Program-made: the position numbers and the translations under genes
In this document: piece by piece, positions 49,439 through 57,578 of the stretch
Layout of the letters: each line of letters starts with the position of its first letter
How positions within the stretch are numbered: the first letter of the stretch is position 1
Origin: an uncultured Bacteroidia bacterium
Lineage (GTDB): Bacteria > Bacteroidota > Bacteroidia > Bacteroidales > Prolixibacteraceae
DNA: 64,000 bases
NCBI GenBank assembly: GCA_903902325.1
Contig: CAIUUO010000150.1
Coordinates: forward strand, 1 to 64,000
Direction of reading: 5' to 3'
The notes under the pieces: model-generated
The model's input: only the letters and a program-made list of their open reading frames with translations
What the model was told of the DNA's origin: nothing
Databases searched by the model: none

Positions 49439-50803
49439 ATGAGCAAAAATTACGATCTCGCAATCATCGGTGGCGGACCTGCAGGATATGTTGCAGCCGA
49501 ACGCGCCGGTCACAAAGGGCTTAAAGTGGTCCTGATAGAAAAAGGTGAATTGGGCGGTGTATGTCTGAATGAAGGTTGTATCCCGACCAAAACGCTTCTG
49601 TATAGTGCCAAACTGTACGACAATGCAATCGGAGCTGAAAAATATGGTGTAACTGCCACCGGGGTAACTTTCGATTTTGGGAAAATGATGTTGAGGAAAG
49701 AGAAAGTGGTGAAGAAACTGGTCGGTGGTGTAGGACTCAAAATGAAAGAGCACCATGTGGATGTGATCAAAACCGAAGCATTCATCAAAGGACGCTCCGC
49801 CTCAGGAATTACCATTATTGCAGGAGATGAAGAGATCCTGGCTACCAACCTTTTGATTTGTACGGGTTCCGAGGCATTTATTCCTCCGATTCCCGGATTG
49901 GGCACTCCCAACGAGACCATCCTAACCAACCGTGAGATTCTAAAACTGAAAGAACTACCTGCTTCGCTGGTGGTTATTGGTGGCGGTGTGATAGGCATGG
50001 AGTTTGCTAGTTTCTTCAACTCACTGGGAACCAAGGTAACCATCGTTGAAATGCTGGATGAAATCCTGACGGGAATGGATAGGGAAATGAGCGTCATGAT
50101 GCGTCAGATGTATGCCAAAAAAGGAATCACTTTCCATCTCTCTGCCAAAGTGGTTGAGGTAAAGGGAACTGAAGTGATTTTTGAAAAAGATGGAAAGAAA
50201 GAATCCGTCACAGGAGAAAAAATATTGGTTAGTGTCGGCCGCAAACCGGTTACCAAGGGGTTTGGACTCGAAAACCTGGGTGTTGAGCTCGACAGGGGTG
50301 GCATTAAGGTGGATGAAAAGATGGGCACCAATGTTCCGAATGTATTCGCCGCAGGTGATGTTACCGGATTTTCACTGCTTGCCCATACAGCCAGTCGCGA
50401 GGGTGAAGTGGTGGTCAACAACCTCACAGGCCGGAGTGACAGGATGCGCTACAATGCCATCCCCGGTGTGGTCTATACCAATCCTGAATTTTCAGGGGTC
50501 GGACTGACCGAAGAAAAAGCAAAAGAACAGAACATTGCCTACCGGATGGTGAAACTTCCGATGGCCTATGCCGGACGCTTCATCGCAGAAAATGAAGGTG
50601 GTAGCGGACTGTGCAAGGTACTCGTAGGAGAAAAATATGGTGAGGTTCTCGGTGTCCACATGCTTGGAAATCCTTCCAGTGAGATGATCTATGGCGCCAG
50701 TATGGCCATTGAGATGGAGATGACGCTCAAGGAGATGGAAGAAGTAGTATTCCCGCATCCGACTGTATCCGAAATTTTTAAAGAAACAATTTTTGGATTT
50801 TAG
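49439..50803 (+). CDS. lpdA: E3: dihydrolipoyl dehydrogenase
   Basis: 454 residues. FAD-binding motif AIIGGGPAGYVAAERAG, the redox disulfide region GGVCLNEGCIPTKTLLYS (CxxxxC), a second dinucleotide motif VVIGGGVIGMEFASFF, and the C-terminal HPTVSEIFKE with the His-Glu pair that serves as proton acceptor in the family. It reoxidises the E2 lipoyl group with NAD+. The start is 17 bases after E2. Its stop codon (TTTTAG) is formed by the TTTTGGA-type heptamer array that continues into the gap behind it. Confidence 0.94.
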   Translation: MSKNYDLAIIGGGPAGYVAAERAGHKGLKVVLIEKGELGGVCLNEGCIPTKTLLYSAKLYDNAIGAEKYGVTATGVTFDFGKMMLRKEKVVKKLVGGVGLKMKEHHVDVIKTEAFIKGRSASGITIIAGDEEILATNLLICTGSEAFIPPIPGLGTPNETILTNREILKLKELPASLVVIGGGVIGMEFASFFNSLGTKVTIVEMLDEILTGMDREMSVMMRQMYAKKGITFHLSAKVVEVKGTEVIFEKDGKKESVTGEKILVSVGRKPVTKGFGLENLGVELDRGGIKVDEKMGTNVPNVFAAGDVTGFSLLAHTASREGEVVVNNLTGRSDRMRYNAIPGVVYTNPEFSGVGLTEEKAKEQNIAYRMVKLPMAYAGRFIAENEGGSGLCKVLVGEKYGEVLGVHMLGNPSSEMIYGASMAIEMEMTLKEMEEVVFPHPTVSEIFKETIFGF

Positions 50804-50923
50804 ATTTTCAATTTTGGATTTTCGATTATTCCGCCCCCTTCGACTTCGCTCAGGGACCGGTCTTAACTCATATCTCATAACTCATAACTCATAACTCATA
50901 ACTCATAACTCATAACTTAAGAA
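50791..50923. repeat. Repeat block between E3 and E1
   Basis: Three distinct repeat types are stacked: TTTTGGA-type heptamers (about 50791-50828), the palindromic CCCCTTCGACTTCGCTCAGG (50835-50854), and six ATAACTCAT nonamers (about 50865-50918). The E1 ATG follows at 50924. The block sits inside what should be a single operon. Confidence 0.85.
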
Positions 50924-53392
50924 ATGCCTAAAGTTCAGTTTATTGACCCAAGCGTGGCCAGAAAAGCAGGTGAGATCACCTTTCAGCCGATTCCTGTAAA
51001 CCAGTACAAAAAAACCATCAAGGAGGAAACAAAAAATTTCTCGAACGATGATCTGATCAGGATTTACCACGATATGGTGGTAATCAGGGAATTTGAAACG
51101 ATGTTGAACCTGATCAAGACCACAGGGGAATATAGCGGAGTTCCCTACGACCATCCTGGTCCGGCTCACCTTTCAATCGGACAGGAGGCTTCGGCTGTCG
51201 GCATGGCTTATACGCTCACCGTCGATGACTTCATCTTCGGTTCGCACCGCAGTCACGGCGAGATTCTTGCCAAAGGATTGAGTGCAATTCAGAAACTGGA
51301 TGATGCCAAACTCATGGAAATCATGGAAAACTTCTTCGGAGGTACCATCCTGAAAATCGTTCAGAAAGATTTCAAGGGATCCGTGAAGGAACTGGGCAGG
51401 AAATTTCTGGTTTACGGAACGCTGGCCGAAATCTTTGCCCGTGAAACAGGTTTCAACAAAGGTTTGGGCGGAAGTATGCATGCCTTTTTTACCCCGTTCG
51501 GAGTCTATCCGAACAATGCGATTGTGGGTGGCAGCGGCGATATCGCAGTAGGTGCAGCTCTTTTCAAAAAGGTAAACCGCAAACCGGGCGTAGTAGTTGC
51601 CAACATCGGTGATGCCTCGATGGCTTGTGGTCCGGTTTGGGAAGGAATTTCCTTCGCCGCTATGGATCAGTTTACCCAGCTTTGGGACGATGGTATGAAA
51701 GGCGGATTGCCTGTAATCTTCAATGTCATGAACAACCAATACGGCATGGGCGGACAAACTGCCGGCGAGACCATGGGATACGGAATGGCGGCCCGAATCG
51801 GGGCGGGTGTCAATCCCGATCAGATGCATGCCGAAAGGGTCGATGGATACAACCCCCTGGCTGTCATTGATGCCTACAAAAGAAAACTCAAGATCATTGA
51901 TGATAAAAGAGGACCTGTCTTACTGGAAGTCCTGACCTACCGTTTCAGCGGTCACTCACCATCTGATGCATCTTCCTACCGTTCAAAGGAAGAGGTAGTA
52001 GCCTGGCAGAACCAGGATTGCATCCATTCTTTCGCCAGAAATCTGGTGGAAGCAGGTGTGACGGATCAGAAAAAACTGGACGGCATCTGGGATGAGATCA
52101 AAAACCTGATGGTTGAATTATTGAAATTATCTATCGATCCAGCTATATCACCCCGCATGGACATCCGAAACAAGCCAGAACAAATCGGGGAGATGATTTT
52201 CTCCAATACGCCAACTGAAAAGATGGAAGACCGTCAGGTTGAGGTGAATCATGCCATGGAAGAAAATGCACGCGTAATTCAACTTGCCAAGAAGGAGCGC
52301 TTCGCTTTTGATGCAGAGGGTAAACCATTTTCAAAAATGAAGCAATACCAGCTTCGGGACGGAATTTTCGAAGCGATCATCGACCGTTTCTACAAAGACC
52401 CGACCCTCATTGCCTACGGTGAGGAGAACCGCGACTGGGGTGGTGCATTTGCCGTTTACCGCGGACTGACAGAAGCATTGCCTTACCACAGGTTGTTCAA
52501 TTCGCCGATTTCGGAGGCATCCATCGTTGGAACATCCATTGGTTATGCCATGTGTGGCGGACGAGTGATACCGGAGATCATGTATTGCGACTTCCTCGGG
52601 CGCTGCGGAGACGAAGTTTTCAACCAGTTGCCCAAATGGCAGGCGATGAGCGGCAATGTGCTGAAAATGCCTGTTGTGCTTAGGGTTTCAGTTGGTTCCA
52701 AATACGGGGCCCAGCATTCCCAGGACTGGACTTCCCTGGTTGCCCATATTCCTGGACTGAAGGTTGTATTCCCTGTAACTCCCTATGATGCCAAAGGTTT
52801 GATGAATACTGCCCTGCAAGGTACTGATCCTGTAGTCTTCTTTGAAAGTCAGCGTGTTTACGATATTGGCGAGCAATTTCATACAGGCGGTGTCCCGGAA
52901 GGGTATTACGAAATTCCAATGGGTGAACCCGATATCAAAAGAGCAGGCAAGGATGTGACCATCCTGACGATCGGTGCAACCCTTTACCGTGCACTGGATG
53001 CGGCTAAAATCCTCGAAGAGAAATATGGCCTTTCGGCTGAAGTGATCGATGCACGTTCGCTTGTTCCGTTTAATTATGAGCTTGTGATCGAATCCGTTAA
53101 GAAAACTGGCCGCATTCTGATTTCCGGAGATGCCACAAACCGTGGTTCATTTTTGAATGATCTTGCGCGCAATGTCACGGAACTGGCCTTTGATTACCTG
53201 GATGCCCCTCCCGTAGTGGTTGGGTCGCGCAACTGGATCACACCTGCCTACGAACTGGAAGAAGCTTTCTTCCCACAGCCTAGCTGGTTCCTGGATGCCA
53301 TCCATGAAAAAATAGTTCCGCTTGCCGGATATGTGCCGGGAGAGAATTTTACGGATGCAGAACAAATCCGTAGGGCAAAACTGGGAATATAA
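50924..53392 (+). CDS. E1: fused alpha-beta 2-oxoacid dehydrogenase
   Basis: 822 residues, alpha and beta chains in one polypeptide. Alpha half: SHGEILAKGLS, then the thiamine-diphosphate region ANIGDASMACGPVWEGISFA followed by MNNQYGMGGQ (GDA-x-NN). Beta half from about residue 472: LRDGIFEAIIDRFYKDPTLI, AYGEENRDWGGAFAVYRGL, SPISEASIVGTSIGYAMCGG, and C-terminal DARSLVPFNYELVIESVKKT. It decarboxylates a 2-oxo acid and acylates the E2 lipoyl group. Its branched-chain, acetoin or pyruvate specificity cannot be fixed from sequence. Fused chains are less common than separate genes. Confidence 0.92.
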   Translation: MPKVQFIDPSVARKAGEITFQPIPVNQYKKTIKEETKNFSNDDLIRIYHDMVVIREFETMLNLIKTTGEYSGVPYDHPGPAHLSIGQEASAVGMAYTLTVDDFIFGSHRSHGEILAKGLSAIQKLDDAKLMEIMENFFGGTILKIVQKDFKGSVKELGRKFLVYGTLAEIFARETGFNKGLGGSMHAFFTPFGVYPNNAIVGGSGDIAVGAALFKKVNRKPGVVVANIGDASMACGPVWEGISFAAMDQFTQLWDDGMKGGLPVIFNVMNNQYGMGGQTAGETMGYGMAARIGAGVNPDQMHAERVDGYNPLAVIDAYKRKLKIIDDKRGPVLLEVLTYRFSGHSPSDASSYRSKEEVVAWQNQDCIHSFARNLVEAGVTDQKKLDGIWDEIKNLMVELLKLSIDPAISPRMDIRNKPEQIGEMIFSNTPTEKMEDRQVEVNHAMEENARVIQLAKKERFAFDAEGKPFSKMKQYQLRDGIFEAIIDRFYKDPTLIAYGEENRDWGGAFAVYRGLTEALPYHRLFNSPISEASIVGTSIGYAMCGGRVIPEIMYCDFLGRCGDEVFNQLPKWQAMSGNVLKMPVVLRVSVGSKYGAQHSQDWTSLVAHIPGLKVVFPVTPYDAKGLMNTALQGTDPVVFFESQRVYDIGEQFHTGGVPEGYYEIPMGEPDIKRAGKDVTILTIGATLYRALDAAKILEEKYGLSAEVIDARSLVPFNYELVIESVKKTGRILISGDATNRGSFLNDLARNVTELAFDYLDAPPVVVGSRNWITPAYELEEAFFPQPSWFLDAIHEKIVPLAGYVPGENFTDAEQIRRAKLGI

Positions 53393-53559
53393 AAAGTAAT
53401 TTTCGATTTTGGATTTTCGATTTTGGAATATGGAACTCCAAAGATTTGTGATTTTATAATGCAATTTAGATCGAAGCGCAATCGAAAATCCAAAATCGAA
53501 CCCTTCGACAAGCTCAGGGACCGAATCGAAAATATCAATTTGGGTAACAAATTATTTTT
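53393..53559. repeat. Repeat block between E1 and the PHP-like gene
   Basis: TTTTCGATTTTGGATTTTCG heptamers (about 53400-53427), inverse copies (AATCGAAAATCCAAAATCG, about 53481-53499), and the palindromic CCCTTCGACAAGCTCAGGGA (53501-53520). Last part before the ATG at 53560 is AT-rich. Confidence 0.8.
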
Positions 53560-54801
53560 ATGGTTAATTTTTGGAATATATTTCCTGCCAAAGCGGAATT
53601 GCTGAGATGGTATTCGGAAAACGGTAAAGGCAACATTTCGCCTGTAAATGCACACCTGCATACGCCCTATTCTTTCAGTGCCTTCAAAGACATCACACAG
53701 GCGATGAATATGGCGGTAGCAGAAGGTGTGAGGGTGATGGGGATCAATGATTTCTATACCACTGACGGATATGCTGCCTGGGCTGCCGAATGTGCTGCAA
53801 GGGGTATTTTCCCCCTGTTCAATATTGAGTACATCAGTTTGAACAAGGCAGACCAGCTTGCATGTTTAAAGGTCAACGATCCCGGCAACCCGGGAAGGAC
53901 CTATCTCAGCGGCAAAGGGCTTACATTTCCACCGGTTATGGGTGAACCCTTTGCATCTGCGCTGGCAACTGTTCGTTCAGAATCGAACAAGCACGTGGCA
54001 GGGATGTGCGCTAAGCTGAATGAAATACTTCCAAAGGCTGAAGAAGGATTTCTCCTTGATTTTGAGGCAATCAAGAGGGAAATGACCAAAGGAATGGTAC
54101 GTGAACGCCATCTGGCAAAGGCCATTCGTGAAAAGGCCGACAAACTTTTTACTGTTGCAGATGACAAAAAAGCATTTTATAGCAGGCTATTTGCCGGAAA
54201 GGAACTCGTTTCCGACCTGAATGCGCCTGCTTCCATAGAGAATGAATTGCGCAACAACCTTTTGAAGGCAGGTGGTCCGGCTTTTATTCCGGAACCTGCC
54301 GAAGCATTTCTGGAATCCGATATGGTATGCAAAATGATTTTAAACCAGGGAGGAATTCCCACCTATCCATTCCTTGCAGATGATGCAAACGGTAATTTTA
54401 CTCCATTTGAAGAATCAAAGGAAAAGGCTGCCAAAACACTGAAAGAAAGGAATATATGGTCCGTAGAATTGATTACGACCAGAAACAGTCTTGCCGTATT
54501 GGAGGAATATGTACAATATTTCCATAGCGAGGGTTTCGTGGTAACGCTTGGGAGTGAGCACAATACACCCGCCATGGAACCGATTGAACTCTTTGCGCGA
54601 AAGAAAACAGAACTTTCTCCCATATTGAAAGAAATCAATTACAAGGGAGCATGCGTTGTAGCTGCACACCAGTACCTGTCTGCCACAGAAGGAAGTGGTT
54701 ACCTTGATTCAAACGGAAAACCAAAAATCGGGCAGCGCGAACATTTTGTTGCCATAGGAATGGCTTTAATAGAATACCTTAATTTTATTGTCCATGCATA
54801 A
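53560..54801 (+). CDS. PHP-domain-like protein
   Basis: 413 residues. The N-terminal PHP-like pattern is NAHLHTPYSFSAFKDITQAM then AVAEGVRVMGINDFYTTDGY; the first HxH of the family is present, but the usual DH metal ligand pair is DF here, so one ligand may be lost or replaced. Other parts include LFNIEYISL (E ligand candidate), VTLGSEHNTPAMEPI with Glu and His, and GACVVAAHQYLSATEGSGYL. PHP proteins are phosphoesterases or related metal enzymes. In this operon it may act on a phosphorylated or lactone intermediate; not proven. It overlaps the SDR start by eight bases. Confidence 0.72.
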   Translation: MVNFWNIFPAKAELLRWYSENGKGNISPVNAHLHTPYSFSAFKDITQAMNMAVAEGVRVMGINDFYTTDGYAAWAAECAARGIFPLFNIEYISLNKADQLACLKVNDPGNPGRTYLSGKGLTFPPVMGEPFASALATVRSESNKHVAGMCAKLNEILPKAEEGFLLDFEAIKREMTKGMVRERHLAKAIREKADKLFTVADDKKAFYSRLFAGKELVSDLNAPASIENELRNNLLKAGGPAFIPEPAEAFLESDMVCKMILNQGGIPTYPFLADDANGNFTPFEESKEKAAKTLKERNIWSVELITTRNSLAVLEEYVQYFHSEGFVVTLGSEHNTPAMEPIELFARKKTELSPILKEINYKGACVVAAHQYLSATEGSGYLDSNGKPKIGQREHFVAIGMALIEYLNFIVHA

Positions 54802-55981
54802 TGCTATTGTCAATCAAGTACTTCCTGCATTGCGGATGATGGCCTCCGGAGAAAATGTACTTACCCTGCGGCTGGACGACCGCGAAATATTCGCCAATGC
54901 AACAGATGAACAGTCCCTCAGGGAACTCCTCATCATGGGTGAGGATGCGAAAATTCTTGTGGTTGATGAAACCACCGATCCTACCGACATTGTATCGGAT
55001 CTGGAAGTAAAACTATCCATGTGGAAAGAGGAACGTGAAGATCATCCGGATTATGTGTTGCTAAAGGATATCGGGTTGGTGGCATTGGCTCAGCATGCGG
55101 CTCAGTTGGATGAAATGCTGGGAAAGGATGAGCATGATTACCTGGTATCTTTTGGAAGACTTGCCAACAAAATCGCTGTAGTTACAGGGGCAGCCATGGG
55201 TTTTGGATCGGGTATTGCGGGCATGTTGTTTATGGAGGGGGCCAATGTTGTGATTGCTGACTGGAATGAGGTTGAAGGTCAGAAAGCAGCTGATTTTTTA
55301 AACAAGGAAGCTGCTACAAGCAACCGGGCCATGTTTGTAAAAGTGGATGTCTCAGATGCGGCTTCTGTTGAGAATATGATAACAGAGACTATCGGCTTTT
55401 TTGGCGGATTGGATCTGATTGTCAGTAATGCCGGAGTTTTGAGGGCAGGTGGACTGGACGAAATGACGCCTGAGAACTTTGATTTCATGACCAATGTTAA
55501 TTACAAGGGCTATTTCCTGTGTGCAAAATATAGCTCGGCTGTGATGAAAATACAGTCGAAATACCGTGAAAATTACTTCACAGATATTATCCAGATCAAT
55601 TCCAAATCCGGATTGAAAGGGAGCAACAAGAATTTCGCCTATGCAGGCGGAAAGTTTGGCGGAATAGGTTTAACCCAGTCCTTCGCAATGGAACTGATGC
55701 CTTTTAAAATCAAGGTAAATTCAGTATGTCCCGGCAATTTCTTTGAAGGTCCTTTGTGGAGTGATCCTGACAAGGGTTTGTTTGTTCAATACCTCCGGGC
55801 TGGAAAAGTACCGGGAGCCAGGACCATTGGCGATGTAAAAGCCTTTTATGAAAAGCAGGTTCCCGCTGGAAGGGGTTGCCGCGTACAGGATGTTTTCAGG
55901 GCGATCCTATACATCATCGAACAAGAATATGAAACGGGGCAGGCAGTACCAGTTACCGGTGGTCAGAATATGCTGAATTAA
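54794..55981 (+). CDS. SDR oxidoreductase with extra N-terminal region, sorbitol-6-P dehydrogenase-like
   Basis: 395 residues from ATG 54794. Residues 1 to about 125 are not SDR; they include YVLLKDIGLVALAQHAAQLD, which loosely resembles the C-terminal part of class-II aldolases (LLKGHGLVAVG type), so it may derive from an aldolase-dehydrogenase fusion; this is a guess. The SDR follows: IAVVTGAAMGFGSGIAGMLF, VIADWNE, IVSNAGVLRAGGLDEM, catalytic Ser in QINSKSGLKG, Tyr/Lys in YAGGKFGG, and VNSVCPGNFFEGPLWSDP. This is close in pattern to sorbitol-6-phosphate 2-dehydrogenases. It overlaps the PHP-like gene by eight bases. Confidence 0.8.
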   Translation: MHNAIVNQVLPALRMMASGENVLTLRLDDREIFANATDEQSLRELLIMGEDAKILVVDETTDPTDIVSDLEVKLSMWKEEREDHPDYVLLKDIGLVALAQHAAQLDEMLGKDEHDYLVSFGRLANKIAVVTGAAMGFGSGIAGMLFMEGANVVIADWNEVEGQKAADFLNKEAATSNRAMFVKVDVSDAASVENMITETIGFFGGLDLIVSNAGVLRAGGLDEMTPENFDFMTNVNYKGYFLCAKYSSAVMKIQSKYRENYFTDIIQINSKSGLKGSNKNFAYAGGKFGGIGLTQSFAMELMPFKIKVNSVCPGNFFEGPLWSDPDKGLFVQYLRAGKVPGARTIGDVKAFYEKQVPAGRGCRVQDVFRAILYIIEQEYETGQAVPVTGGQNMLN

Positions 55982-56121
55982 AAATTTTGGATTTTGGATT
56001 TTGGATTTTCGAATGCGTCTTTATCAGGATTGTTTTCCAAAATCACAAAACTTAGGTGTTCAACATTCCAAAATTGAAAATCGAAAATCCAAAATTTTAA
56101 TGTGTTGTAAAAACGATAAAA
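55982..56121. repeat. Heptamer repeat block before the zinc dehydrogenase
   Basis: TTTTGGA heptamers (about 55983-56012) and their inverse (AAAATCGAAAATCCAAAATT, about 56078-56097) bracket an AT-rich stretch. The pair could fold, yet it sits between two same-strand genes. Confidence 0.75.
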
Positions 56122-57402
56122 ATGAAAACAAAAGCAGTGCGATTATATGGGAAGAAAGACCTCCGTCTGGAGGAGTTTGAACTTCCACCTATTAAAGAGA
56201 ATGAGATATTGGCCAGGGTAGTTTGCGATTCTTTGTGCATGTCATCCTACAAGGCAGCATCACAGGGGACTGACCACAAGCGCATTCCAAATGACGCGGC
56301 AGAAAATCCAGTGATCATTGGGCATGAATTTGCCGGTGAGCTGATTGAAATTGGAGCCAAATGGCAAGGCCAGTTCAAACCTGGAGACAAATTTTCAATC
56401 CAGCCAGCCTTAAATTATGCGGATGGTCCGGTTGGTGTTTTGAGTGCACCCGGATATTCGTATCATTATATTGGAGGCGATGCCACCTATGTGGTAATCC
56501 CGAATGAGGTGATGGAGTTGGGGGCATTGTTGCCATTTTCGGGCGACGGTTTCTACCCGGCTTCGCTGGCCGAGCCGCTTTCCTGCGTCATTGGCGCCAT
56601 GCATGCCAATTACCACATCACTCCCGGATCGTACATCCACAATATGGAGATTGTGGAGGGCGGTAAGATGGCTATTCTGGCAGGCGTGGGTCCAATGGGG
56701 CTCGCTGCCATCAATTATGTGCTGAACCGCGAAGACATGAAGCCTTCCCTGGTGGTAGTCACAGATATTGAACAGTCCAGACTTGACAGGGCAGCCTCCC
56801 TTTATACAGTTGATTTTGCCAAATCCCGTGGCATAGACCTCCGTTACATTAATACTACTTCCTTTTCTGAACCTGTCAAGGAATTGAAAGCCCTGACAGG
56901 TGATACCGGTTACGACGACGTATTCGTTTTTGCACCTGTTTCACCCGTCGTCGAACAGGCGGATGCCTTGCTGGCCTTTGACGGATGTCTGAATTTTTTT
57001 GCGGGTCCATCGAATCCCGATTTCAGCGCCAGAATTAATTTTTACAATGTCCATTATGCCTATACACATCTGGTCGGGACAAGCGGAGGAAATACCGACG
57101 ATATGAAGGAGGCGATCAAATTGATGTCTGCCGGACTCGATCCTGCAGGATTGGTCACTCATATAGGTGGATTGAATGCAGTAATTGAGGCAACGCTTCA
57201 CCTGCCTGAAATTCCGGGTGGTAAGAAGTTGATCTATAATCATATTGAGATGCCTCTGACTCCTATATCTGATTTTGCAGAAAAAGGAAAAACTATTCCG
57301 CTTTTTGCCGAACTCGATCGGCTATGCAGCAAACACAAGGGATTGTGGAATCTGGAAGCAGAAAAATATCTGCTCTCAACAATCGCGCAAGAAGGGTTTT
57401 AG
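56122..57402 (+). CDS. Zinc-type dehydrogenase, L-sorbose-1-phosphate-reductase-like
   Basis: 426 residues of the MDR alcohol dehydrogenase fold. Visible: MKTKAVRLYGKKDLRLEEFE, catalytic Cys region VVCDSLCMSSYKA, HEFAGELIEIG with zinc His and Glu, and a Rossmann part MAILAGVGPMGLAAINYVLN with VVVTDIEQSRLDRAASL. The overall layout, including GTSGGNTDDMKEAIKLMSAG and a C-terminal FAELDRLCSKHKGLWNLEAE, resembles the L-sorbose-1-phosphate reductase (SorE) group. With the SDR it would interconvert sugar phosphates or their free analogues, e.g. through hexitol intermediates. It is the last gene of the operon, with a strong stem-loop behind it. Confidence 0.85.
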   Translation: MKTKAVRLYGKKDLRLEEFELPPIKENEILARVVCDSLCMSSYKAASQGTDHKRIPNDAAENPVIIGHEFAGELIEIGAKWQGQFKPGDKFSIQPALNYADGPVGVLSAPGYSYHYIGGDATYVVIPNEVMELGALLPFSGDGFYPASLAEPLSCVIGAMHANYHITPGSYIHNMEIVEGGKMAILAGVGPMGLAAINYVLNREDMKPSLVVVTDIEQSRLDRAASLYTVDFAKSRGIDLRYINTTSFSEPVKELKALTGDTGYDDVFVFAPVSPVVEQADALLAFDGCLNFFAGPSNPDFSARINFYNVHYAYTHLVGTSGGNTDDMKEAIKLMSAGLDPAGLVTHIGGLNAVIEATLHLPEIPGGKKLIYNHIEMPLTPISDFAEKGKTIPLFAELDRLCSKHKGLWNLEAEKYLLSTIAQEGF

Positions 57403-57407
57403 AATAT

Positions 57408-57468
57408 TACCACAATAGACACCTAGGTCACATAGAATTCTATTGTGACCTATGTGTCTATTGTGGTT
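57408..57468 (+). terminator. Long inverted repeat behind the dehydrogenase operon
   Basis: ACCACAATAGACACCTAGGT and ACCTATGTGTCTATTGTGGT pair almost perfectly (one mismatch in 20) across a short AT-rich loop. The sequence belongs to the CACAAAGG-type family (ACCACAATGGACAC in copy 3). It probably acts as the operon terminator. Confidence 0.65.
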
Positions 57469-57578
57469 TTTTTTCTTCAGCCCTGCATCAGGTGTTGAGA
57501 TTCAAAAGAAAATCGTTTGGCAGGACTTCATTTCACTTTTCCATAAAATTGTTAACTTTCAGCGACAATTGAATCGCT

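Noticed and set aside
50865-50918. ATAACTCAT nonamers considered as a CRISPR-like or coding repeat
   Set aside because: Strict tandem without spacers, and the frames it opens carry no recognisable protein.
54788-54793. TTG 54788 as start of the SDR
   Set aside because: ATG 54794 is two codons later and is the simpler start; the difference does not affect the protein.
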